Position numbers and translations under genes: made by a program. Positions 18,102 to 27,004 of a stretch of DNA of 62,923 nt are shown one piece after another (position 1 is the stretch's first letter; each line of letters begins with the position of its first letter). Under the pieces are notes generated by a model that searched no databases, was not told where the DNA came from, and saw nothing but the letters and a program-made list of their open reading frames with translations. The stretch is from Candidatus Dojkabacteria bacterium (GTDB taxonomy: Bacteria > Patescibacteria > Dojkabacteria > SC72 > JAFGCJ01): positions 1 through 62,923 of the forward strand of contig JAFGCJ010000007.1 in NCBI GenBank assembly GCA_016932785.1, in the 5' to 3' direction.

Positions 18102-19352
18102 TTGAAGCTAAAGGGCATAAATCAAGTTTTAGGCTTAATGCCAAAACGTAAGGAAAATTTATTAAATGATTTTCTAACCTTTTTCAAGGAATTTTCAAAG
18201 TATCTATACAAGCGAGTTCGACTCGTTTTTGTTTTGTCTACTGTTTTCTATGAAGTTGTCTCTCAGTGGACATCTGGTTTGAAGAGATATTCTCTTAGGT
18301 ATCTTTTTTGGGGAAGAGTTAAAGGATACCGTGCTGTTGTTGCTGCTTTCCTCACTGTTCTAGTTTTTCTTCTACCGTTCATTTTTAGAAGACAACCCAT
18401 TACTCAAGAAACCTATGCTATTGAGCAGGATGCCTATGCTACTTTTGCTCAGAACGATCTATTGATTGAGCAGGGAACATCTCAAACTTTGATACCTAAG
18501 TCACGTCCTCGTATGGATATCATGATATATACAGTTAAAGGTGGAGACACGGTGAGTACTATAGCTGAGGAGTTTGGGCTATCGGTTGATACTATAGTAT
18601 GGGCAAACAATCTCTCCAGTGCTCATGTAATCAAGCCGGGAATGCAATTGAAAATTCTTCCTGGTGATGGGGTTATTCATACGGTGAAAAAAGGAGATTC
18701 TCTTGCAAGTATCGCCAAGAAATATGAAGCTGCGGAGCAGGCAATAGCAGATGTTAACTGGTTAGATCCTCCATTCACGCTTGAGGCTGGTCAGACATTG
18801 TTTATTCCGGATGGAACTATGCCTCCTGACCCGACCCCTGTGGCTTCTACCTCAACCAGTGCTACAGGTGGAAATGTCTCAACTGGTGGCGGAAGTCCGC
18901 CTCCTGCGGCACCTCCTTCTGGAACAAGGTTCCTGAGCTGGCCGGTTGCTGGTGGCCGTGGGTATGTGAGCCAGTGTTATACAGGATGGCATAATGGTAT
19001 AGATATCGCTGATCCAGGATGGCCAAATGTTGTTGCTGGTGCCTCCGGAAAAGTGGTTTTTGCTGGCTGTCAGTCGGGTTCGTGTCCTCCTCCGGGATCA
19101 TCAATTGGAGGTTACGGTTTGGCCTGGACAATAATTATTGATCATGGAAATGGTTATTCAACTATCTATGGTCACTTGAACAAACTTTATGTTTCCAGTG
19201 GACAATATGTCGGTACCGGTTCAGCAATAGGTCAAATGGGAAGAAGCGGAACGGCGACGGGGGTGCATTTGCACTTCATGGTTGTAAGGTCTGGGACCTG
19301 GAGTTCGTTGAATCCTGCGCAGTTTATGCAAAACCATGTGTGCGGGTATTAG
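18102..19352 (+). CDS. LysM-containing M23 family metallopeptidase
   Basis: 416 residues from TTG 18102, with a TATAGA box 5 nt upstream; ATG 18138 is the alternative. It is a cell-wall hydrolase or activator anchored by a membrane helix (~77-95, VVAAFLTVLVFLLPFIF). Two LysM domains follow (~145-190 YTVKGGDTVSTIAEEFGLS and ~195-240 HTVKKGDSLASIAKKY), then a Pro/Ser/Gly linker. The M23 domain has the zinc ligands in HNGIDIAD (~296-303) and HLHF (~389-392), so it appears catalytically intact. Its TAG stop lies inside the left palindrome of the repeat at 19351. It is probably a peptidoglycan DD-endopeptidase used in growth or division. The 256-bp gap before it holds IRs of low significance (ACCCACAG/CTGTGGGT). 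Confidence 0.88.
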   Translation: MKLKGINQVLGLMPKRKENLLNDFLTFFKEFSKYLYKRVRLVFVLSTVFYEVVSQWTSGLKRYSLRYLFWGRVKGYRAVVAAFLTVLVFLLPFIFRRQPITQETYAIEQDAYATFAQNDLLIEQGTSQTLIPKSRPRMDIMIYTVKGGDTVSTIAEEFGLSVDTIVWANNLSSAHVIKPGMQLKILPGDGVIHTVKKGDSLASIAKKYEAAEQAIADVNWLDPPFTLEAGQTLFIPDGTMPPDPTPVASTSTSATGGNVSTGGGSPPPAAPPSGTRFLSWPVAGGRGYVSQCYTGWHNGIDIADPGWPNVVAGASGKVVFAGCQSGSCPPPGSSIGGYGLAWTIIIDHGNGYSTIYGHLNKLYVSSGQYVGTGSAIGQMGRSGTATGVHLHFMVVRSGTWSSLNPAQFMQNHVCGY

Positions 19353-19441
19353 CCCTTGGGACTGGGTTTTCCTTGTGGTACCAGTGTTTTTTGTTTTTTC
19401 ATAGACAAAATTTGAGCCCATATAATCTAGTCCTTGGCACT
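19351..19441. repeat. REPIN-like element E1 (left flank of RAYT)
   Basis: 91 bp. Left palindrome AGCCCTTGGGACT (19351-19363), right AGTCCTTGGCACT (19429-19441). The right arm is preceded by GAGCCCATATAATCT, the inverted arm box. The left palindrome supplies the stop codon of the M23 gene. Confidence 0.75.
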
Positions 19442-19456
19442 TAATCCAATTTTAAT
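19441..19456 (+). repeat. 16-bp box shared with the comEA upstream region
   Basis: TTAATCCAATTTTAAT is identical to 36603-36618. Here it lies 24 bp before the RAYT start codon; there it lies 22 bp before comEA. Confidence 0.5.
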
Positions 19457-19480
19457 CTCGATACCGTAGACTCATAATTG

Positions 19481-19927
19481 ATGAGGAATCTACGTTTTAA
19501 AAAGGGTCACATATACCATATTTACAATAGGGGCAACCGTAAAACTAGAATCTTTTTTCAGGAGAATGATAATCAAAGATTTGTTAGAACTATTTGTAAG
19601 TATTCACAGGAGTTTGATATGAAGATACTGGCATACTGCTTAATGCCAAATCATTATCATATTCTGTTGAAGCAGTGTGGAAATACAACAGTTTCGGTAT
19701 ATATGCAAAGAGTGGGTCTATCCTATACCTTATACATGAATAAAAAATACATGATGGTGGGTCATCTTTTCCAGGGTGCATTTGGTGCTAAGGTTGTTCT
19801 TAGAACAAGAAATCTTAAGAGAGTAGTGGAATATATTAAAGGGAATCCAGTTAAGGAAGGGCTGGTTGAAAGAGATTATGACTATAGATGGTTGTACGTG
19901 GCTAGTGCCAGGGACTTGTCGCTATAG
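19481..19927 (+). CDS. REP-associated tyrosine transposase (RAYT, Y1/IS200-like)
   Basis: A 148-residue single-domain HUH nuclease of the TnpA-REP/RAYT class. It has YHIYNRGNRKTRIFF near the N-terminus and the HUH signature in LMPNHYHILLKQ (~53-64). A helix with the candidate catalytic Tyr follows (YMQRVGLSYTLYMNKKYM, ~77-95). A GHLFQGAFGAKVV strand and VVEYIKGNPVKEGLV complete the family pattern. RAYTs mobilise REP/REPIN sequences as single-strand intermediates. The gene is bracketed by element E1, ending 40 bp before ATG 19481, and element E2, whose left palindrome overlaps its last eight codons. The start codon lies in a small hairpin (CGTAGA 19465-19470 with TCTACG 19489-19494). No disruption is visible, so it may be active. 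Confidence 0.9.
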   Translation: MRNLRFKKGHIYHIYNRGNRKTRIFFQENDNQRFVRTICKYSQEFDMKILAYCLMPNHYHILLKQCGNTTVSVYMQRVGLSYTLYMNKKYMMVGHLFQGAFGAKVVLRTRNLKRVVEYIKGNPVKEGLVERDYDYRWLYVASARDLSL

Positions 19928-19994
19928 GATGAAATTTGATGCTAGGGAAGGTGGATTGGAGCTGGTATAATAGTTGTATCCGAGTCCTAAGGAC
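19904..19994. repeat. REPIN-like element E2 (overlaps RAYT 3' end, abuts tRNA-Ala)
   Basis: Left palindrome AGTGCCAGGGACT (19904-19916) lies inside the RAYT coding region; the following GCTATAGG arm contains its stop codon. The right palindrome AGTCCTAAGGAC (19983-19994) ends exactly one base before the tRNA-Ala(CGC) 5' end. It contains an extended -10 TGGTATAAT. Confidence 0.75.
19963..19971 (+). promoter_or_regulatory. Extended -10 promoter of tRNA-Ala inside E2
   Basis: TG-G-TATAAT (TATAAT at 19966-19971) with no good -35. Predicted initiation is near 19978, 17 nt before the mature tRNA 5' end. The repeat therefore appears to carry the tRNA promoter. Confidence 0.55.
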
Positions 19995-20069
19995 GGGCCT
20001 GTAGCTCAGTTTGGCTAGAGCGCCACATTCGCATTGTGGAGGTCGGCGGTTCGACTCCGCCCAGGTCCA
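19995..20069 (+). tRNA. tRNA-Ala (anticodon CGC)
   Basis: Acceptor stem GGGCCTG/CAGGTCC contains the alanine identity pair G3-U70. Anticodon stem CCACA/TGTGG encloses loop TTCGCAT with anticodon CGC, reading GCG. The T-arm GGCGG-TTCGACT-CCGCC is intact, the discriminator is A, and CCA is not encoded. Confidence 0.95.
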
Positions 20070-20151
20070 GTTTGCAGCTAAAACTCTTCTTGACACATTT
20101 TCTGAATACTGGCTTAATGATTATAGGAGCTAACTTTTTAGGTTTTCCTGT

Positions 20152-23100
20152 ATGTCAAAGTCTTCGGAATCGACTGCTTCCAAATTGTCAGAGCAAACTT
20201 TAACAAATACCAAAGAGTCATGGCTTAAGAGGCCATCAGCTTGTTGGGTCATTGTTATTCTGATACTTCTAGTTGTTCCGATAGTTGCGACTGTCGCACT
20301 AGCAATTTATTCAAGATATGCTGAAGAATGGGGAAATCCCAATGATGTTGCAATAACTAATGTTACAGGACGGTCCGTAACTGTCTCGTGGAGGACCGAT
20401 AGTAAAACCAAGGGGTTGGTCATATATGGTGAGAGCAAGAGTTTTCTTCCAGGGGTATTTGCATCTCTTTCGAAGAATGTTGCTTATGATGATCGTGATG
20501 TTGTTAATGCTCGACTGGCAGCGGCTGAGAGACAAATGAGTGAGATTGAAAAGAGTGGTAATTCAAGTGTTGATTATGGGGACTTTGAAGAGAATGTTGT
20601 GGTTGATGAGGTAGGAGAATATTATGTTCATCATGTTACTATTGGTGATCTTGATCCGGAAAAGAAATACTTTTTTATGATAGGTAATGGGCTGCGTTTT
20701 CTTGCACCTGAAGTTGATAAAGAGAAGGGTGGAGATGATGATAATTCATTTATGACCTATGCTGAGCTGGAGGATGTTCCTATGCCTAGCCCTGCGTATG
20801 GTAAGGTTGTACGGAAGGTAAGTAGCGAAATAATTGTTGAGGATGCAGAGAAAGAAGGGGAGGCCGAATTTCAAGAGATTGAGAAAAGTCTTCCTGTTAG
20901 CGATGGTGTTATGTATATGAGGATGGAGTCACCAGATGGTACGTCTTCAGGTTTGGTGTCTTGTTCTTTGGCAGAGAATGGTTCGTGGTATATAGATTTA
21001 AGTAATATCCGGATGAAGGACGGGAAGGTTTTCCTGGAGGAGGTTGACGAAGAAATATACTATTTAATGGAAGAGCATTTACAAGTAAAGACTGGAGAGT
21101 GGGACGATATTACGAAAGTTATTACAACTGATAATGATGCACCTGCTGATGATATTGTTGTGAGTGTTTCCAATGAGGCTGCCAATATGGAATATACTGA
21201 CAGAAACCTTTCCCAGAATTCCGGAGTTTCTTTTGTGTCTAAGGTTTATGCTATTTCTTGTGCAAATTATGCAGATGGAAGTGGTTGTCGGGATGAAGGT
21301 GGCGGTTGTAACTGTGATAATGGTTGGGTGGGTCATGTTACTTGTGAAGCAGCAAGATATGATTGCAGCGGTGAGGCTCCTGCCGGGATTTCTGGTTACA
21401 ACGATGATGTCAATAAGCAATGGATAGCTTTTTGTACAGCGAGGGGAGCGAATGCCTGTTGGAATGGAAGTAATCCGGGTTGTGATGATGGAGGAGGTTG
21501 TAGGAATATATGTGGAAGTCCTGGTTCTTGGGAGTATTGTGAGGAAATGCCTTCGGAGGAGCCTCCTGGTGGTGGAGGAGTCCCGGCGACTTGTGTTCCG
21601 GGATCAAATGAACGTGGCAGCTGGGGCGAAGATGGGGTTTGTGACGGTACTGTACGTCCCTGTAAGTATCATGAAGGATATGTGACTAAAGACGGATATA
21701 CATGTTGTGCTGATGGGAGTTGGGCGAATCCCGGGGATAGTTGTGGAGGAGTGACTCCGCCTGTCGTTCCTGATGTTTGCACCTCGGGACCGGATTGTCC
21801 GATAACTAATTATTGTAGGACTGAAGCGACTTATCCGGGAATAATTAATGACTGTTCGTCCTACGACGCTCACTTGTGTTGTAGAGATAGGGGTACCAAA
21901 AATGAGGTTGCTTGCTGTTGTGACGATCCCAGCAGTAATTGCTGGGGTACTGGTGGAGGTACGCCGCCCGGTGGAAAGTATGGTGACTGTAGGGACAGTT
22001 TTAGGGCGTGGGCGGCGTGTGATTGTCCTGGGACCATTTTTAATGGATTTGTGTGTTATGGACGTAATTGGACTGGTCACTACTGGAGCCAGCGGATTGA
22101 CGATGGATCTACTGTTTGCACAGCTCCTGCTGATAGAAGCTGTGTCTGTACAATTGGGACCAAGGATGAAATTTCAGCTGGGGAAACCTGTGCAACCATT
22201 CCTGGTGCTGTTGCTCTTCCACGGGTAAGCTCGGGGGAGAAGTGTTGTTCTACTAGGTGTTGGTGTTCATATACTCCTTCATGGGATGCTTATCAGCATG
22301 AGATAGTTTATGGCGATTGGTGTCGGCATTTCTCTGCTTCGTGGTGTCTTATGGGGGATCCGGCTGATCCGGACTTTCAAGGTAGGATATGTTATCAGGA
22401 CGGTACGACCTGTGATTGTGGTTGGCTTGGATGTACCTGTACTGGTCCTAAGGCTACGCAAGTTTGTTCCGTTATGGATTTTGAGAAAATGGAGTGTATG
22501 TATGATATTGGGTCTGAATCGAGTGGTTTGGTGCCAAAGGCTTATGCCGCGGAAAGTAAGATAATTCTTTCTTCGGAGAATGGACTTTTTGCTTTTGATG
22601 AGAGTGGCTCATACTGTGTTGATTATGATGATGAGCGATACTGTTTCGACATAAGTGGTCCTGGGAGTCATAAATTATATGTGGATGTCAATGGCGATGG
22701 TAGATATGGTGAAGGAGATGTGGATTTATCTGAAGATGGTAAGGAAATAGAGCTCACAAGAGAAGCTCACACGAGAACGTGGGAGGTTAATGAGGGGTAT
22801 AACTTTATTTCATTTGATCTTGTTGATGAAAATACAGGCAACATGGCTTCTGACTGGTTGGATCGGATGAATGATATCTATGATGACGCTTTCTATTCCA
22901 TTGGTATTTATGAGAGCGGCAGATGGCAAATTATTGGAAATCGTGGTGGGGAGAGTTACGGACAGGAAGATTTTCAGATTATTCCTGGGCGAGGCTACAT
23001 ATTGAGCGTTGCCAGGGATATTGAAATTAAGATGGAGGGTAAAAAGGTAGCGGGCGCGGTACCGGTATCTTTTAGCGAAGGATGGAATCTAGCAGCTATT

Positions 23101-23340
23101 CATGGCTCTAATAAGTTGTATAGTGCTGAGGACTGGATAGTGGATATTGATCGAGTAGATAATCTAGATGCCGACAACGTTACATGGTGGAATTCAAAGG
23201 ATTCAAAATTTGTCGGTCTTCAGATGGAAAAAGACAGAAGTGGTGATGAACAGACTTATGGTAATGATTTCCCTATTGATCCTGGACTTGCATATTTTGT
23301 AAGGATTGTTGAGGGGAGCGGGAAATGGGAGCCGGATTAG
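20152..23340 (+). CDS. Large Cys-rich membrane-anchored surface protein, FN3-like N-terminus (paralogue 1)
   Basis: 1062 residues. An N-terminal cytoplasmic segment and one membrane helix (~32-52, VIVILILLVVPIVATVALAI) are followed by a fibronectin-III/purple-phosphatase-type domain (VAITNVTGRSVTVSWRTD, ~64-82). A long Cys-rich region (~370-800) has many CC and CxC pairs. The C-terminal ~260 residues hold an EF-hand-like loop (DVNGDGRYGEGDVD) and two copies of a PGRGY/EGWNL-type module (GYNFISFDLV...FQIIPGRGYIL; EGWNLAAI...GLAYFVRI). The same architecture occurs in the next gene, so the pair is a tandem duplication with a diverged Cys-rich middle. The exported part is extracellular; a role in adhesion or host contact is inference only. 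Confidence 0.8.
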   Translation: MSKSSESTASKLSEQTLTNTKESWLKRPSACWVIVILILLVVPIVATVALAIYSRYAEEWGNPNDVAITNVTGRSVTVSWRTDSKTKGLVIYGESKSFLPGVFASLSKNVAYDDRDVVNARLAAAERQMSEIEKSGNSSVDYGDFEENVVVDEVGEYYVHHVTIGDLDPEKKYFFMIGNGLRFLAPEVDKEKGGDDDNSFMTYAELEDVPMPSPAYGKVVRKVSSEIIVEDAEKEGEAEFQEIEKSLPVSDGVMYMRMESPDGTSSGLVSCSLAENGSWYIDLSNIRMKDGKVFLEEVDEEIYYLMEEHLQVKTGEWDDITKVITTDNDAPADDIVVSVSNEAANMEYTDRNLSQNSGVSFVSKVYAISCANYADGSGCRDEGGGCNCDNGWVGHVTCEAARYDCSGEAPAGISGYNDDVNKQWIAFCTARGANACWNGSNPGCDDGGGCRNICGSPGSWEYCEEMPSEEPPGGGGVPATCVPGSNERGSWGEDGVCDGTVRPCKYHEGYVTKDGYTCCADGSWANPGDSCGGVTPPVVPDVCTSGPDCPITNYCRTEATYPGIINDCSSYDAHLCCRDRGTKNEVACCCDDPSSNCWGTGGGTPPGGKYGDCRDSFRAWAACDCPGTIFNGFVCYGRNWTGHYWSQRIDDGSTVCTAPADRSCVCTIGTKDEISAGETCATIPGAVALPRVSSGEKCCSTRCWCSYTPSWDAYQHEIVYGDWCRHFSASWCLMGDPADPDFQGRICYQDGTTCDCGWLGCTCTGPKATQVCSVMDFEKMECMYDIGSESSGLVPKAYAAESKIILSSENGLFAFDESGSYCVDYDDERYCFDISGPGSHKLYVDVNGDGRYGEGDVDLSEDGKEIELTREAHTRTWEVNEGYNFISFDLVDENTGNMASDWLDRMNDIYDDAFYSIGIYESGRWQIIGNRGGESYGQEDFQIIPGRGYILSVARDIEIKMEGKKVAGAVPVSFSEGWNLAAIHGSNKLYSAEDWIVDIDRVDNLDADNVTWWNSKDSKFVGLQMEKDRSGDEQTYGNDFPIDPGLAYFVRIVEGSGKWEPD

Positions 23341-23448
23341 CAAAAGAGTTCTGAGGCTACAAAATAAAATTTATTATAGTTGCTATTTGGATATTGGGAA
23401 TGTCTTGTAAATCTTGACGTTGCTTAAATTGTCTGTCTTAATATTAGT

Positions 23449-26400
23449 ATGAAAACATTTTCAATAAAGAAATTTTTTACTTTTCCAAAAGTATTTCTGT
23501 TCTGTTGTGGCTTAATTGGGGTTTTATCTGTTGTTGCGGTTCTTTATTTTTACTTTAGCGAGCCGTGGTCTGAGCCGTATAGTGTTAGGATTACAAACAT
23601 TACCGATAGATCTGCGACTGTTTCGTGGGTTACTGATGAAAAGACAAAGGGAGTTGTTATTTATGGTGAGAAAGATAATTTTGGTCCTTGGGTTTTTGCT
23701 AAGGTCGGCAAGAAGATAGCATATGATGATAGGGATGTTGCTGAGGCTCGGTTGCAAGCCGCTGATGAAGAGAAGTCAAAAATTGAGGATATTGATAGCT
23801 TCGAGGTTGATTATAGTGAAGTTGATGAAAAGATAGTTGTGGAGGAGTTAGGCAAGTACTATGTTCATCATGTTACTCTAACAAATTTAGATCCGGAGTC
23901 AGCGTATTATTTCAAGATTGGAAATGTGCTTCGTTTTGTCTCACCAGATGTTAGCGAGGATGATGGAGGATTTGGTGGAAATAAAGTTGAAACATTTGAA
24001 GAGTTGGATGAGCTTCCGTTGCCGAATCCGGCATATGGGGTAGTTAAGAAGGAAGTTAAGAACGAAGAATATGAGTTACTTGAGGACTCTTTAGTTTACT
24101 TGACTCCAGTTATTCCAACTGAATATAGAGCAGGTACGATGCTGTCTTCTGTGACCGGAGAAAATGGTAGTTGGTATATAGATCTGTCTGCCTCAAGGGA
24201 CGTAGAGACGGGTGAATTGTTGGATGATTACGAAGAGGATGATGGCCAGCTGATTTCTGTTGAAGCTGGACCTCAAGGTGAAATTAAAGAATTTGGAAAT
24301 CCTGCTTCTTGGGATACACCGGCACAGCCGTTTATAATTTGGATGGATGAATCCGGTAGTTCTGATGAGAGTAGCTCCAATCCAAGAGGCGAAGTAAGGG
24401 GTTTGGTTTCTTTTTTGGGTGATTTTATTACGCCAGTTTTAGCAAGTTGTAAGGATGAATGTATGCCTTCATGTATGAGCGGTGCGTGTGCACAGTGTCC
24501 GGATAATGATAACGATGGTAAACCGGATTGTCCTTGTGATGCATCTAGGAGTTGGGAAAAAGGATGTCCGGCGGGTTGCGAGGCAAAATGTGCATCCCTG
24601 GGTAGTGGTGATGATGGAGGGGATGACGTGGACTGTAAGTGGGAGCTAAAGACAGAGCCTGGTGTAGGGGAGCAGTTTTGTAAGGTAGAAAAGGGTAGTC
24701 AATGCTGCTACGTGTGTTATAGGAATGCTTATCAAAATAATTGTTCAGGGGAATGGAAACGGGACGGTGAATTTAATTGTTATCAGCATGATAGCTCTGG
24801 TGCGTGTGCTGGAGAGGCTCCACCGGGTGAGAATGGTAGTCCTGCTAATTCTGGTCAGGAACCGCCGTCTTCAGGAACAGGTGGTGGTCCAGTTCATGAT
24901 AGAGAGGATGTTCCTAGTGGTTGTGACATTTCTGAGTGGACTAATCAGGATATTTCGGATGGGGAATGTTGTGGTTGGTATAACGAGGCTAGTTGTACGT
25001 GTAGCTGCTCTGGGGGTACGACCAAGAGTGTTGGGTGGGGTCAGAAGTGTGACTGTAGTGGAGTTGGGGGGGAATGTTGTGTTAAGTATGATCGTGTACA
25101 CGGATACAATTGTCCATCGGGGGATTACTTAGAGTTAAAGGTATATACCGTTTCGGAAAAAACCGGCTCTTCTTGTAGCGCTGGTACCGCAAGTAGCGGT
25201 GGGATATGCAATTACACTGGTACCAGCATGGACGCGGTCTACAAGTGTCCTGACGGTAGCTACACCAGGACAAAGTCAGATTGTTGTAATACTGGAGGAT
25301 TAGCCTGCTGTTATAGTGTAAAGGAAACTGGTGATGGTTGGGTAAGATATGAAACTCCTACAGAATGTCCTCGAAGTTGTAATGATTGTCCAGGGGATTA
25401 TATATGGAGTACTGCGCCAACTACTGCTGTGTGCTCTGGACTTAATGTACAGTGTGACGACGGGACCTACGTTAGTAGTTCAAGTTCGTGTCCTGAGGGG
25501 ACAGGAGGCGATGGAAAAAAGAAGTGTGGTGATCCGGGAACTGTGGGACAGATGGGAAGTTATGGAGGGTGTGAACATGCATTTATGGAATGTGTGCAAA
25601 ATGGAACGGAATACGAGTGTCAGAGTGTGAAAATTGAAGTTCCAGATATTCCTCCCAGTGGATGTACTAATCCAGGAATGAGTGGAAGTGATGGCGGATG
25701 TCCCTTTGAGAGTCAGGTATGTGTGGAACGTAGTGATGGGGTACGGACGTGCGAAACGAGGGTTGGTGGAGCTACGGGGGGGATAAGTTTGGTGTGTGGT
25801 ACTATGGAAGGAACGAAAGGTAAAAAAGGTTCAGAGGGCGGATGTTCCGATGATGAAGTATGTGCCAAGGGCGCATTAGGCTGGGGATGTGTTAAAACAG
25901 TATCTCAAGAGGTTCCAGTATTCGTAATTCCTGATTTAGACCTTGAATCTCCGGGAACGTATTTGATTCAAAGAGTAAGAGCAGAAAGTATTATGCTGTC
26001 ACCATTTGAAGGCATATATCTGCTAAATCAGACGGGAAGGTACTGTATGGATTATAAGGATGAGAGATACTGCTTTGATATTGAAGTGCCTGGCAGCACG
26101 TTACTTTATGTAGACGAGAATGAAAACGAACAATATGATGAAGGGGTAGACACCAATATTGCTGATGATGCAGTCGAGATCGAGGTATCCAAGGAGTCTG
26201 TAATTAGAAATTATGCTATCTATGAAGGTTTCAATATTGTATCATTTGATGTTGTTGATATGGATGGAGGGACTATGGCATCTGATGTCATTTCCTATTT
26301 GAACGATGAATATGATGACAACTTTTATTCTATCGCCATGTACGATGGGGGATGGAATATTGTTGGGAACCGAGATGGCGAGGTCTATGGCGGAGAAAAT

Positions 26401-26772
26401 GATTTTCAGATTATTCCTGGGAGGGGATATCTACTTAGAGCCAAAAATGATATTGTGGCAAAATTTATTGGAAAATCTGTAGCCGAACCAGTTCCTGTAT
26501 ATATGCGGGAAGGATGGAACCTTGTAGGTATTGCGGGTTCGGATCAGTCCTATACTGCGACTTCTTGGATAGACTCTATTGATGAGATTGATGGTCTGGA
26601 TGCTGATAATGTTACTCGGTGGGATCTTGAGAAATCGAAATATGAGGGACTCCAGAAGGAGGAGGACGACGATGGTACAATTCAGGTCTACGGCTTCGAT
26701 TTTCCTATTGAGGACAGAATAGGTTATTTTGTAAGAATAGCCTCTGGGTCTGGGACCTGGACTCCGTATTAA
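23449..26772 (+). CDS. Large Cys-rich membrane-anchored surface protein (paralogue 2)
   Basis: 1107 residues with the same plan as the preceding gene. It has one N-terminal membrane helix (~15-33, FLFCCGLIGVLSVVAVLYFYF), an FN3-like domain (VRITNITDRSATVSWVTDEK), a Cys-rich centre (~330-810), and the duplicated C-terminal modules (IYEGFNIVSFDVV...FQIIPGRGYLL; REGWNLVGI...IGYFVRI). Start ATG 23449 is preceded by TAATAT 4 nt upstream and no SD, suggesting a leaderless mRNA and an independent promoter. The TAA stop overlaps the first bases of repeat E3. Long identical blocks near the termini and divergence in the middle fit a duplication under selection for variation in the exposed core. Confidence 0.8.
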   Translation: MKTFSIKKFFTFPKVFLFCCGLIGVLSVVAVLYFYFSEPWSEPYSVRITNITDRSATVSWVTDEKTKGVVIYGEKDNFGPWVFAKVGKKIAYDDRDVAEARLQAADEEKSKIEDIDSFEVDYSEVDEKIVVEELGKYYVHHVTLTNLDPESAYYFKIGNVLRFVSPDVSEDDGGFGGNKVETFEELDELPLPNPAYGVVKKEVKNEEYELLEDSLVYLTPVIPTEYRAGTMLSSVTGENGSWYIDLSASRDVETGELLDDYEEDDGQLISVEAGPQGEIKEFGNPASWDTPAQPFIIWMDESGSSDESSSNPRGEVRGLVSFLGDFITPVLASCKDECMPSCMSGACAQCPDNDNDGKPDCPCDASRSWEKGCPAGCEAKCASLGSGDDGGDDVDCKWELKTEPGVGEQFCKVEKGSQCCYVCYRNAYQNNCSGEWKRDGEFNCYQHDSSGACAGEAPPGENGSPANSGQEPPSSGTGGGPVHDREDVPSGCDISEWTNQDISDGECCGWYNEASCTCSCSGGTTKSVGWGQKCDCSGVGGECCVKYDRVHGYNCPSGDYLELKVYTVSEKTGSSCSAGTASSGGICNYTGTSMDAVYKCPDGSYTRTKSDCCNTGGLACCYSVKETGDGWVRYETPTECPRSCNDCPGDYIWSTAPTTAVCSGLNVQCDDGTYVSSSSSCPEGTGGDGKKKCGDPGTVGQMGSYGGCEHAFMECVQNGTEYECQSVKIEVPDIPPSGCTNPGMSGSDGGCPFESQVCVERSDGVRTCETRVGGATGGISLVCGTMEGTKGKKGSEGGCSDDEVCAKGALGWGCVKTVSQEVPVFVIPDLDLESPGTYLIQRVRAESIMLSPFEGIYLLNQTGRYCMDYKDERYCFDIEVPGSTLLYVDENENEQYDEGVDTNIADDAVEIEVSKESVIRNYAIYEGFNIVSFDVVDMDGGTMASDVISYLNDEYDDNFYSIAMYDGGWNIVGNRDGEVYGGENDFQIIPGRGYLLRAKNDIVAKFIGKSVAEPVPVYMREGWNLVGIAGSDQSYTATSWIDSIDEIDGLDADNVTRWDLEKSKYEGLQKEEDDDGTIQVYGFDFPIEDRIGYFVRIASGSGTWTPY

Positions 26773-26863
26773 GTCCCAAGTACTCAATTATATAGGTCTT
26801 GTTTTCATCGATATATATAACGTAAAATGCCTTTGGTCTGTGAAAAATCCAGTCCCAAGGACT
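26772..26863. repeat. REPIN-like element E3
   Basis: 92 bp. Left palindrome AGTCCCAAGTACT (26772-26784), followed by ATTATATAGG, overlaps the TAA stop of the surface-protein gene. Right palindrome AGTCCCAAGGACT (26851-26863) ends 2 bp before tRNA-Ala(GGC). Confidence 0.75.
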
Positions 26864-26865
26864 AA

Positions 26866-26939
26866 GGGCCCGTAGCTCAGCTGGCTAGAGCATTGCTATG
26901 GCATAGCAAGGGTCGCGAGTTCGAATCTCGCCGGGTCCA
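26866..26939 (+). tRNA. tRNA-Ala (anticodon GGC)
   Basis: Acceptor GGGCCCG/CGGGTCC with the G3-U70 alanine pair; anticodon stem TTGCT/AGCAA, loop ATGGCAT, anticodon GGC. T-arm GCGAG-TTCGAAT-CTCGC, discriminator A, no encoded CCA. Confidence 0.95.
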
Positions 26940-27004
26940 GAGAAATTCATATGCTTATACCCTTTTCCGATTGCCTGGCTGGAAAGCATGCATTTTGTAG
27001 CGGT

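Noticed and set aside
21604..22080. Antisense frames within the Cys-rich surface proteins
   Set aside because: Long antisense open frames rich in Thr/Ile/Ser are shadows of the Cys/Gly/Asp-rich coding strand; no start signals or family resemblance.
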